From contig NZ_FZOR01000037.1 in assembly GCF_900188445.1 (NCBI RefSeq), forward strand, positions 1 to 64,000: a stretch of DNA of 64,000 nucleotides, given 5' to 3'. The notes beneath the pieces were generated by a model that was not told the DNA's origin, did no database searches, and saw only the letters and a program-made list of their open reading frames with translations. The stretch is from Actinomadura meyerae. Its GTDB lineage: Bacteria > Actinomycetota > Actinomycetes > Streptosporangiales > Streptosporangiaceae. Position numbers and translations under genes: made by a program. Below, in pieces: positions 57,492 to 64,000 of the stretch. The number at the start of each line of letters is the position of its first letter. Within the stretch, counting starts at the first letter, position 1.

Positions 57492-58666
57492 CCGCCCCGC
57501 CCATCGACGAACCGCCGGCAGGCAAGCTGCCGATCGACGAGATCCGGGTCAGGGTCTTCGAGGTCCCGCTGCGCGAGCCGGTGCGGATGTCGTTCGCGGC
57601 GCTGGCCCGCCGGCGCGCCTGCGTGATCGAGATCCGCTCCGGCGACCTGGTCGGCGTCGGGGAGAGCTGGGTGAACCATCCCGCCTGGGCCTGGCGGGAG
57701 CGCGTCGCCACCTTCGCCGAGGGCGTCGTCCCGCTGCTGCTCGGCGCGGACGCCGCGGGCATCGGCGAGCTGCGGCGCGTCCTGTCCCGGCGGCTCCTTC
57801 CGCTGGGACGGCAGTGGGGCGCCCCCGGCCCGGTCTGGCAGGCGATCAGCGGGGTCGACATGGCGCTGTGGGACCTGGCGGGCAAGGCCGCGGGCCGCCC
57901 GCTCGCCGACCTGCTCGCCGGGCCGTCCGGTGCGCCGTCCCGCACGGTGCCCGCCTATGCCAGCGGGATCGGCCCCGACCGCGTCGAGGAGCTCGCCGAG
58001 CGGGCCGCGGCCCGGGGCTTCCGGGCGCTGAAGGTCAAGATCGGCTTCGGCGCGGAACGGGACGCGGCGATCGTCCGCGCCGCCCGCGCCGCGGCCGGCG
58101 ACGGCGTCGCGCTCTTCGCGGACGCCAACCAGGCGTGGCCGGTGGAGGAGGCCGTCCGGAGGTGCGCGGCGCTCCGCGACCAGGGCGTCCAGTGGTGCGA
58201 GGAGCCGGTGGACGGCAACGCCCTCGCCGACCTCGAACGGGTGCACGCCGAGACCGGGCTGCCGCTCGCGACCGGGGAGAACGTGTACACGCTCGACGCG
58301 TTCACCCGCTACGCGTCCTCCCCCGCCGTCGCGCTCATCCAGCCCGACGCCGCCAAGAACGGCGGCGTCACCACCGCGCTGGAGGTCGGGCGCGCGGCGG
58401 CCGCCGGCGGCACCGGGTTCAGCCCGCACTGCTACTCGGGCGCGCTCGGCCTCACGGCGTCCGCCCATGTCGCCGCGGCGGTCGGCGCCACATGGGTCGA
58501 GCTGGACGTGCGGGACGACCCGCTGCGCACCCGGCTCGCCGCACCGCCGCCGGAGGTATCGGACGGGCTGCTGCGCGTCCCCTCCGGACCCGGGCTCGGC
58601 CTCGCGATCGACGAGGAGCAGGTGGCGGACCACACCGTCCACTCCGCCCGCTGGACCGCGACCTGA
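57488..58666 (+). CDS. Enolase-superfamily (mandelate racemase/muconate lactonizing-type) enzyme
   Basis: The 392-residue TIM-barrel enzyme has the KxK motif ALKVKIGFGAERDAAIVRAA, metal ligands in LFADANQAWPVEEAV, WCEEPVDGN and ATGENVYTLDAF, and a C-terminal catalytic region NGGVTTALEVGRAAAAGG. It abstracts the alpha proton of a carboxylate (dehydration, racemisation or cycloisomerisation). It overlaps the dehydrogenase gene by four bases. The substrate is unknown. Confidence 0.88.
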   Translation: MTAPPIDEPPAGKLPIDEIRVRVFEVPLREPVRMSFAALARRRACVIEIRSGDLVGVGESWVNHPAWAWRERVATFAEGVVPLLLGADAAGIGELRRVLSRRLLPLGRQWGAPGPVWQAISGVDMALWDLAGKAAGRPLADLLAGPSGAPSRTVPAYASGIGPDRVEELAERAAARGFRALKVKIGFGAERDAAIVRAARAAAGDGVALFADANQAWPVEEAVRRCAALRDQGVQWCEEPVDGNALADLERVHAETGLPLATGENVYTLDAFTRYASSPAVALIQPDAAKNGGVTTALEVGRAAAAGGTGFSPHCYSGALGLTASAHVAAAVGATWVELDVRDDPLRTRLAAPPPEVSDGLLRVPSGPGLGLAIDEEQVADHTVHSARWTAT

Positions 58667-58728
58667 CCGACGCCCGACCCGACCGGACGCCCCCGACATC
58701 TCGAACACACGCAAGGAGACGGATATCC

Positions 58729-60153
58729 ATGAGCTCATCCCTGGTACCCGGCGCCCGCTTCGGCGGCGGCTCCGTCGGCGGGGGCGTCCGCCTGGAGGTG
58801 GTCGACCCCCGCGACGGCGAGCCGTTCGGCGCGATCACGGCGGCCGACGCGTCCGACGCACGCGCGGCCGTGGACGCCGCGGCGGCGGCCCAACCGGGCT
58901 GGGCGGCGACACCCCCTGCCGAGCGGGCGCGCGCGCTGAGGACCGCCGCGGACGCGCTCCGCGCCCCCGATACCGCCGCCGAACTGGCGCTGCTGGTCAC
59001 CCGGGAGAGCGGGAAGCGGCTGGCCGAGGCCCAGGCCGAGGTGGGGTTCTCCGCCGCGTTCCTGGACTGGTTCGCCGACGCCGCCGTGGCCCCGCAGGGG
59101 GAGCTGCGGCAGACCGCCGCGCGGCGGTTCGCCATCGAGCCCCGGCCGCTGGGCGTGGTGGCGGCGGTGACCCCGTGGAACTTCCCGCTGTCGATCCCCG
59201 CCCGCAAGGTCGGCGCCGCGCTCGCGGCCGGATGCGCGACCGTCCTCAAGCCGTCGGAGCTGACGCCGCTGTCCGGCCTGCGGTTCGCCGAGATCCTCGA
59301 AACCTTGCTGCCCGCCGGGGCGCTGACCACCGTCGCGGGGGACGGGACGGAGGTGACCAACGCGCTGCTGGACGACCCGCGGGTGGCCGCCGTCAGCTTC
59401 ACCGGCTCCACCCGGGTCGGCAAGCTGGTCGCGGGGCGCGCCGCCGCGACGCTCACCAAGCCGCTGCTGGAACTCGGCGGCAGGGCGCCGTTCATCGTGC
59501 GCGCCGACGCCGACCTGGACGCCGCCGTGGAGGCCCTCCTGGTGGCGAAGTACCGCAACAACGGCGCGTCCTGCATCGCCGCCAACAACGTCTTCGTCCA
59601 CGAGAGCCGCTACGAGGCGTTCCTCGCCGCGTTCACCGAGCGGTCCCTCGCGCTGCGCCTCGGCGACCCCCGCGAGGACGGGACCGACCTCGGCCCGGTG
59701 ATCGACGCCTCGCACGTGGAGCGCCTGAACGGGCTGGTGGCGAAGGCGCGCGCCGCCGGAGCCGACGTCCGGCAGGGCGGCGACGTCCCCAAGGCCGGCC
59801 ACTTCGTCGCCCCCGCCGTCGTCGCCGATCCGGGCGACCTGCCCGTCTGGACGGACGAGATCTTCGGCCCGGTCGTCGGCGTCCGCCCCTACTCCGACGA
59901 GGACGCGCTGGTCGCGGAGGTCAACGGCTGGGGCTTCGGGCTCGGCGGGTACGTCTGCGGCACCGACGTGGCCGCCGCGGCCGCGCTCGCCGCGCGGCTC
60001 CAGATCGGCATCATCGGGATCAACAACGGCGCCCCCAACTCGCCCGAGGTGCCCTTCGGCGGGTTCGGCCAGAGCGGCTACGGCCGGGAGGGCGGCATCG
60101 CGGGCCTCCTGGAGTTCACCGCGCCGCAGACCCTCTCCATCGCCCGCACCTGA
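58729..60153 (+). CDS. NAD(P)-dependent aldehyde dehydrogenase
   Basis: The 474-residue enzyme has VAAVTPWNFPLSIPARKVGA, the nucleotide motif FTGSTRVGKLVAG and the general base Glu in LLELGGRAPFIVRADADLDA. The catalytic Cys is in RNNGASCIAANNVFVHESRY. It resembles succinate-semialdehyde and related dehydrogenases. Start ATG 58729 has AAGGAGA upstream. It is the last gene of the GntR operon, 62 bp after the enolase-superfamily gene. Confidence 0.93.
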   Translation: MSSSLVPGARFGGGSVGGGVRLEVVDPRDGEPFGAITAADASDARAAVDAAAAAQPGWAATPPAERARALRTAADALRAPDTAAELALLVTRESGKRLAEAQAEVGFSAAFLDWFADAAVAPQGELRQTAARRFAIEPRPLGVVAAVTPWNFPLSIPARKVGAALAAGCATVLKPSELTPLSGLRFAEILETLLPAGALTTVAGDGTEVTNALLDDPRVAAVSFTGSTRVGKLVAGRAAATLTKPLLELGGRAPFIVRADADLDAAVEALLVAKYRNNGASCIAANNVFVHESRYEAFLAAFTERSLALRLGDPREDGTDLGPVIDASHVERLNGLVAKARAAGADVRQGGDVPKAGHFVAPAVVADPGDLPVWTDEIFGPVVGVRPYSDEDALVAEVNGWGFGLGGYVCGTDVAAAAALAARLQIGIIGINNGAPNSPEVPFGGFGQSGYGREGGIAGLLEFTAPQTLSIART

Positions 60154-60162
60154 CGGCCGCCC

Positions 60163-61374
60163 TCACGCGTCCGCCGTCTCCGCCAGGGCGTCGTCGGGGT
60201 CGTAGCCGTAGATCCAGCCGTTGGCCACCAGGGGGTCGGCGCCGGCGAAGGATTCGTCCCGGGCCCGCTGCCGCGGCCCGTCCGGCAGGTGGTTCACGTG
60301 CGAGCGGGCGTGGCTGACCTCCTGGAGGCGGCTGGTCCGGGGGATCCGCAGCCGCTCGTACCGCCGCAGGGCCCGGGGCGGGTCGCCGGGGTCGGCGGCC
60401 AGGCAGCGGGCGAGGACGGCGGCGTCCTCGACGGCCTGGGCGGCGCCCTGCGCGAAGAAGGGGAACATCGGGTGGGCCGCGTCGCCCAGGAGGGTCACGG
60501 CGCCCTCGCTCCAGCGCGGCAGCGGCGCCCGGTCGAGGAGGGCCCAGCGCCCGGGGGTCCCGCCCGCTCGGATGAGCGCGGTGAGCCTCGGGTCCCAGCC
60601 GTCGAACTCGTCGAGGAACTCCGCCACGGTCGCCGTCGCCGTCCAGGACTCGACCGCGTCGTCCCCGGCGGGCGCGAACGCGACGAGGTTCACGTACCGC
60701 CCGGCGGAGACGGGGTAGTGCACCAGGTGGTGGCCGGGCCCGATCCACAGGGTCTGGGCGTTGCGCCGCGCGAAGGCCGGGGCGCGCTCCGCCGGGACGA
60801 GCGCGCGGAAGGCGCAGATGCCCGAGTAGGCCGCGGCCCGGGGCTCGGCGACCGTGCTCCGCACGATCGAGTGGATGCCGTCCGCCCCGATCACGACGTC
60901 GGGCTCGACGCTCTCGCCGTCGGCGAAGCGCAGCACCGGCCGCCCGCCGGCCCCGGCGTCCAGCTCGACGCACCGCTTGCCGAGGCGCACGGCTCCGCCG
61001 GGAACGGCCGACAGCAGGACGCCCAGCAGGTCGGCGCGGTGCGCGGTGTAGGTGTGCTCCCCGTACAGCCGCTCGCAGGCCGAGGCCAGGTCCTCGGCGG
61101 ACAGCACGGTGCCGTCCCGCCACCGCCGGAACTCCCAGCCGACGTCGAGCCGGACGGCGCGGGCGGCGAAGCCGTCCAGCACGCCGAGCCGGCGCAGCAG
61201 CCGGGCCGCGTTCGGCGCCACGACCAGGCCCGCTCCGACCTCCCTGAGCCGCGACGCCTGCTCGTAGACGGTGGCGGAGATCCCTTCGCGGCTCAGGAAG
61301 GCCGCGGCCGCCAGCCCGCCGATTCCGCCTCCCACGATCGCGACCCGAAGGCCGCCGGCTCCGTCACCGATCAT
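60163..61374 (-). CDS. FAD-dependent monooxygenase (aromatic hydroxylase type)
   Basis: The 403-residue group A flavoprotein has the Rossmann GxGxxG start RVAIVGGGIGGLAAAAFLSR, VVIGADGIHSIVRSTVAEPR and the FAD-binding LLGDAAHPMFPFFAQGAAQA. Relatives include salicylate and 6-hydroxynicotinate hydroxylases. ATG 61374 is chosen; the longer reading extends into the divergent gene. It converges on the aldehyde dehydrogenase and could act on the same substrate. Confidence 0.88.
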   Translation of the reverse strand: MIGDGAGGLRVAIVGGGIGGLAAAAFLSREGISATVYEQASRLREVGAGLVVAPNAARLLRRLGVLDGFAARAVRLDVGWEFRRWRDGTVLSAEDLASACERLYGEHTYTAHRADLLGVLLSAVPGGAVRLGKRCVELDAGAGGRPVLRFADGESVEPDVVIGADGIHSIVRSTVAEPRAAAYSGICAFRALVPAERAPAFARRNAQTLWIGPGHHLVHYPVSAGRYVNLVAFAPAGDDAVESWTATATVAEFLDEFDGWDPRLTALIRAGGTPGRWALLDRAPLPRWSEGAVTLLGDAAHPMFPFFAQGAAQAVEDAAVLARCLAADPGDPPRALRRYERLRIPRTSRLQEVSHARSHVNHLPDGPRQRARDESFAGADPLVANGWIYGYDPDDALAETADA

Positions 61375-61450
61375 CCGCTCACGCTCCCGCCCTGGACGGC
61401 CGGCCCTCCCGCCGCACGCCGCACCGGCGGAAGAGACACCTTGTGGGGTG

Positions 61451-62161
61451 ATGCAGCACCATATCGGGGTGAAGCGTTTGCTCGACGAAGCGGCACTGGC
61501 GAACTCGTCGGTCGTGGCGAACTGCGCGATGAACCGCGAACGGTCCCTCGGCGGCTCCAACGGCTACGGCCGGGAACTCGGCATCGACGTGCTGGCCGAG
61601 CTGGACGGCCGGACCGGTGCGACCGGGCCCGTGCGGTGGCTGGACGTGTGCTGCGGGAGCGGGCGGGCGCCCGCCGAGGCGGCCCGGCTCCTGGCGGGCC
61701 GCGGCCTGGCCGACCGGGTCGAGATCGTCGGGCTGGACCTGGTCGACTTCTTCGTGCCGGGCCCCTTCCCTCCGTTCCTGCGCTTCGTCACCGGCTCGGT
61801 GGTCGAATGGGCGCCGGGCGTCCGCTTCGACCTGATCACTTGCGTGCACGGGCTGCACTACGTGGGCGACAAGCTCGGCGCCCTGAGCCGCATCGCGTCA
61901 TGGCTCACCGGCGACGGCCTCTTCGTCGCCAACTTCGACGCCCGCTCGGTGCGTCCCGCGGACGGCGCGTCCACCGGCCTCCGGCTCACCGCACAGTTGC
62001 GCGCCCAGGGGTTCGCCTACGACTCCGCTCGCCGCCGCGTCTCCCGCCGGGGATGCGGGGACGTGCGGTTTCCGTACCGCTACCTCGGAGCCGACGACCA
62101 CGCCGGGCCCAACTACACCGGCCAGCCCGCCGTCGACTCGTTCTACGAACCGCTCACGTGA
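61451..62161 (+). CDS. SAM-dependent methyltransferase
   Basis: The 236-residue protein has the SAM motif VRWLDVCCGSGRAPAEAARL, EIVGLDLVDFF and the acidic loop VRFDLITCVHGLHYVGDKLG. It starts at ATG 61451 and is preceded by GGGG. The methyl acceptor is unknown. It is divergent from the monooxygenase by 76 bp. Confidence 0.8.
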   Translation: MQHHIGVKRLLDEAALANSSVVANCAMNRERSLGGSNGYGRELGIDVLAELDGRTGATGPVRWLDVCCGSGRAPAEAARLLAGRGLADRVEIVGLDLVDFFVPGPFPPFLRFVTGSVVEWAPGVRFDLITCVHGLHYVGDKLGALSRIASWLTGDGLFVANFDARSVRPADGASTGLRLTAQLRAQGFAYDSARRRVSRRGCGDVRFPYRYLGADDHAGPNYTGQPAVDSFYEPLT

Positions 62162-62194
62162 GGAACGCCGCGGCTCGCTCGCTGCTCTGAGCAG

Positions 62195-62211
62195 ATCTGC
62201 CCACGGCAGAT
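62195..62211. promoter_or_regulatory. PopR-type operator upstream of the clpP pair
   Basis: ATCTGCC-CAC-GGCAGAT is a perfect 7-3-7 palindrome. It contains TCTGCC-N3-GGCAGA, which I recall as the motif recognised by PopR in front of the Streptomyces lividans clpP3 clpP4 operon. An adjacent dyad TGCTC-T-GAGCA (62183-62193) may be a degenerate second site. It lies about 40 bp before the clpP start. Confidence 0.7.
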
Positions 62212-62251
62212 GCGGCTGTCACCGGTGCCGGAGGCGGCGCAGAGTGAGGGC

Positions 62252-62881
62252 ATGAGCGAGGAACAGAAGATCCCGTTGTTCAACGAGCGGGTGCGGAGCG
62301 AGCTCTACCGGCAGCGCGTCCTCGTGCTCGACGGTCCGCTCGACGACGACAACGGCACCCTGCTGGCCACCCAGATGATCGTCCTGGCGCGCGAGGACCC
62401 GTCCGCCGACATCGCGCTGTGGATCCACTCCCCCGGCGGGTCGGTGCCGTCGATGCTGGCGATCCGCGACGTCATGCGGCTCGTCCCGTGCGACGTGTCC
62501 ACGACGGTGCTCGGCATCGCCTACAGCGCCGGGCAGTTCCTGCTGTCGTCCGGTACCCGGGGCAAGCGCCGCGCCATGCCGCACGCCCGCGTGCTGATGC
62601 ACCAGGGCTCCGCCGGGATCGCCGGCGCCGCCGTCGACATCGAACTTCAGGCGGGCGACCTGCGGCACACCCGCGACACGGTGCTCGGGCTCATCGCCGA
62701 GGACACCGGGCAGCCCCTCGACCGGGTCTTCGAGGACTCGCTGCACGACCGCTGGTACACCGCGCGGGAGGCGCTCGAGTACGGGTTCGTCGACTCGATC
62801 GTCAGCACGTTCGACGAGATCGCGCCGCCGAGCCCGCGTCCCGTCGGGCTGCGCGTCCCCACCGAAGGAGCCCCCCGATGA
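62252..62881 (+). CDS. clpP: ATP-dependent Clp protease proteolytic subunit (ClpP3-like, catalytically intact)
   Basis: The 209-residue ClpP starts MSEEQKIPLFNERV at ATG 62252; an ATG-like start 42 nt upstream (62210) lacks a ribosome binding site. The catalytic triad is present: Ser 92 in IAYSAGQFLL, His 117 in VLMHQGS, and Asp in FEDSLHDRW. It is followed with ATGA overlap by a second ClpP. The pair resembles clpP3/clpP4 of streptomycetes and should form a mixed tetradecamer. Confidence 0.88.
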   Translation: MSEEQKIPLFNERVRSELYRQRVLVLDGPLDDDNGTLLATQMIVLAREDPSADIALWIHSPGGSVPSMLAIRDVMRLVPCDVSTTVLGIAYSAGQFLLSSGTRGKRRAMPHARVLMHQGSAGIAGAAVDIELQAGDLRHTRDTVLGLIAEDTGQPLDRVFEDSLHDRWYTAREALEYGFVDSIVSTFDEIAPPSPRPVGLRVPTEGAPR

Positions 62882-63483
62882 GCAGCTACACCATCCCGAA
62901 CGTCATCGCGCAGCACCCGCGCGGTGAACGGATCATGGACGTCTACTCGCACCTGCTGACCGAGCGGATCATCTACCTCGGCACCGCCATCGACGCGGGG
63001 GTGGCGAACGTCCTCGTCGCGCAGCTCCTGCACCTGGAGGCCGAGAGCCCGGACAGCGACATCCAGCTGTACATCAACTGCGAGGGCGGGGACCCGAGCG
63101 CGATGCTGGCGGTGTACGACACGCTGCGCTACATCCGCCCGCAGGTCGCGACGACGTGCGTGGGGCAGGCCGTGGCGGTCGGCGCCGTGCTCCTGGCCGC
63201 GGGCGCCCCCGGCAAGCGGGCCGCGCTGCCGCACACGCGCGTCGTGCTGCACCAGCCGATCGGGCAGAGCCGCGGGGCGATCCCCGACCTGATCCTCCAG
63301 GCGGACGAGGTCGTCCGGGTGCGGGCGGACATCGAGCAGATCCTGTCCCGGCACACCGGCCAGGACACCGCGACGCTGCGCGCCGACACCGACCGCGACC
63401 GCGTCTTCACCGCGCAGAGCGCGCTGGACTACGGCCTCATCGACCTGGTGATCGAGGAACGGCAGCCGCTCCCCCTGGCGTGA
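62878..63483 (+). CDS. ClpP-like subunit lacking the catalytic serine (ClpR-like)
   Basis: The 201-residue ClpP homologue is complete. At the place of the nucleophile in the canonical GQAASMGA it reads GQAVAVGA: codon GCG (63175-63177) gives Ala 100 instead of Ser. The other residues are kept (His 125 in VVLHQP, Asp 170 in RADTDRD). It should be proteolytically inactive but able to form rings with the ClpP encoded immediately upstream, like ClpR of cyanobacteria and plastids. ATG 62878 overlaps the first gene by four bases. Confidence 0.9.
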   Translation: MSSYTIPNVIAQHPRGERIMDVYSHLLTERIIYLGTAIDAGVANVLVAQLLHLEAESPDSDIQLYINCEGGDPSAMLAVYDTLRYIRPQVATTCVGQAVAVGAVLLAAGAPGKRAALPHTRVVLHQPIGQSRGAIPDLILQADEVVRVRADIEQILSRHTGQDTATLRADTDRDRVFTAQSALDYGLIDLVIEERQPLPLA

Positions 63484-63495
63484 CGCCCCGCACGG

Positions 63496-63522
63496 GCGCG
63501 GCGCCTTACGCGGGCGCCGCGC
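63496..63522. terminator. Hairpin between convergent clpP operon and regulator gene
   Basis: GCGCGGCGCC (63496-63505) pairs with GGCGCCGCGC (63513-63522) across a 7-nt loop. It lies between the clpP stop and the stop of the convergent regulator gene and can serve both. Related GCGGCGCC-containing copies follow to about 63545. Confidence 0.65.
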
Positions 63523-63541
63523 CTTCCGCGAGTGCGGCGCC

Positions 63542-63970
63542 TTACGCGGCCAGCGCGTAGGCCGCCTGGCAGGTCGGGCCGGCCGGGGCCCGCCCGGCCG
63601 GCGCGGCCAGCAGGCTGGTCGCGACCGCGAGCGTCAGGTCGCCGAGCGTCAGGTCGAGGGCGCCGGCGACCGCGGCGATCATCTCGCTCGACGGCTCCTT
63701 GACCCCGCGCTCGATCTCGGAGAGGTACTGCGGCGAGACCCCGGCGCGCCGGGCGGTCTCGGCCAGCGTCTCGCCGCGGTCCAGGCGCAGCTGCCGCAGG
63801 TGGCCGCCGAGCACGTCGCGCCACAGCGGCTCCGCCGGCGGGCGGCTCCCGGCCGGCCCGTCGGGCGTCGCCTGCGGCGTCCCGTGCGGATCGCGCGGAC
63901 CGTGCGGCGTCCCGTGGGGATCGCGCGGCTTCTCGTCGGCGGGCATGAGCGGTCGGACGGTCTCGGCCAT
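63542..63970 (-). CDS. popR: XRE-family regulator of the ClgR/PopR type
   Basis: ATG 63970 gives a 142-residue protein. A disordered, Pro/His/Gly-rich N-terminal half (residues 1-45) precedes an HTH: LWRDVLGGHLRQLRLDRGET, LAETARRAGVSPQYLSEIER and GVKEPSSEMIAAVAGALDLT. The VSPQYLSEIERG and KEPSSE motifs are those of the clp gene regulators ClgR and PopR. It is convergent with the clpP pair and a PopR operator is upstream of that pair. The symbol is a homology-based proposal. Confidence 0.8.
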   Translation of the reverse strand: MAETVRPLMPADEKPRDPHGTPHGPRDPHGTPQATPDGPAGSRPPAEPLWRDVLGGHLRQLRLDRGETLAETARRAGVSPQYLSEIERGVKEPSSEMIAAVAGALDLTLGDLTLAVATSLLAAPAGRAPAGPTCQAAYALAA

Positions 63971-64000
63971 GCGCACATCGTAAGTCGGCGGCGGCGCCGG

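Overview
The window comes from a high-GC Gram-positive actinomycete. Third codon positions are nearly all G or C, GTG starts are frequent, genes overlap by ATGA or GTGA, and the gene content (DnaE2 with a DUF6504 partner, GlnR-like boxes, a ClpP pair with a PopR-type regulator, DUF4328, DUF6461, many Ser/Thr kinases) fits the Streptosporangiales or Streptomycetales. A genus such as Actinomadura is plausible but was not tested. No phage, insertion sequence or CRISPR array was seen.

Layout. 0-8 kb: a methyltransferase, an orphan sensor histidine kinase, small membrane proteins, then the SOS-type mutagenesis unit DUF6504-dnaE2 behind a near-consensus LexA box. 8-19 kb: a TetR regulator with a quinone oxidoreductase, three paralogous Ser/Thr protein kinases, an alpha/beta hydrolase, a LysE exporter and a GT39 glycosyltransferase. 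19-23 kb: cobalamin genes cobD-cobQ with an upstream phosphotransferase-like gene, then tRNA-Arg(UCU). 23-28 kb: a zone of decay and efflux, with a broken two-gene toxin-antitoxin-like remnant, a tetR/MMPL divergon with two operators, and an ArsR-type regulator and MFS transporter that both look internally deleted. 28-36 kb: an island of unrecognised genes (a six-cysteine secreted protein and two orphan cytosolic proteins), a short release-factor-like GGQ protein with a structured leader, and a 726-residue DUF6461 protein. 36-41.5 kb: MarR/monooxygenase, DUF2625, an ECF sigma factor with a membrane partner, a luciferase-like oxidoreductase, and a PLP enzyme with an apparent frameshift.

41.6-52.9 kb is a nitrogen-scavenging island: a formate/nitrite-family channel divergent from cyanase, the urea ABC transporter urtABCDE and the urease set ureABCFGD. 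GlnR-like boxes lie in the channel/cynS gap and upstream of urtA. Together these would import urea, hydrolyse it to ammonia and CO2, and detoxify cyanate to the same products. 53-61.4 kb is a compact GntR-controlled operon: an SsuABC/TauABC-type importer, a 3-hydroxyisobutyrate-dehydrogenase-like enzyme, an enolase-superfamily enzyme and an aldehyde dehydrogenase, with a convergent FAD monooxygenase. It looks like uptake and breakdown of one unidentified organic acid. 61.4-64 kb: a methyltransferase, a clpP3-clpP4-like pair in which the second subunit has lost its catalytic serine, and a PopR/ClgR-type regulator, with a perfect match to the PopR operator upstream of the pair.

All functional calls come from reading translated sequence and motifs. 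No database search was run.
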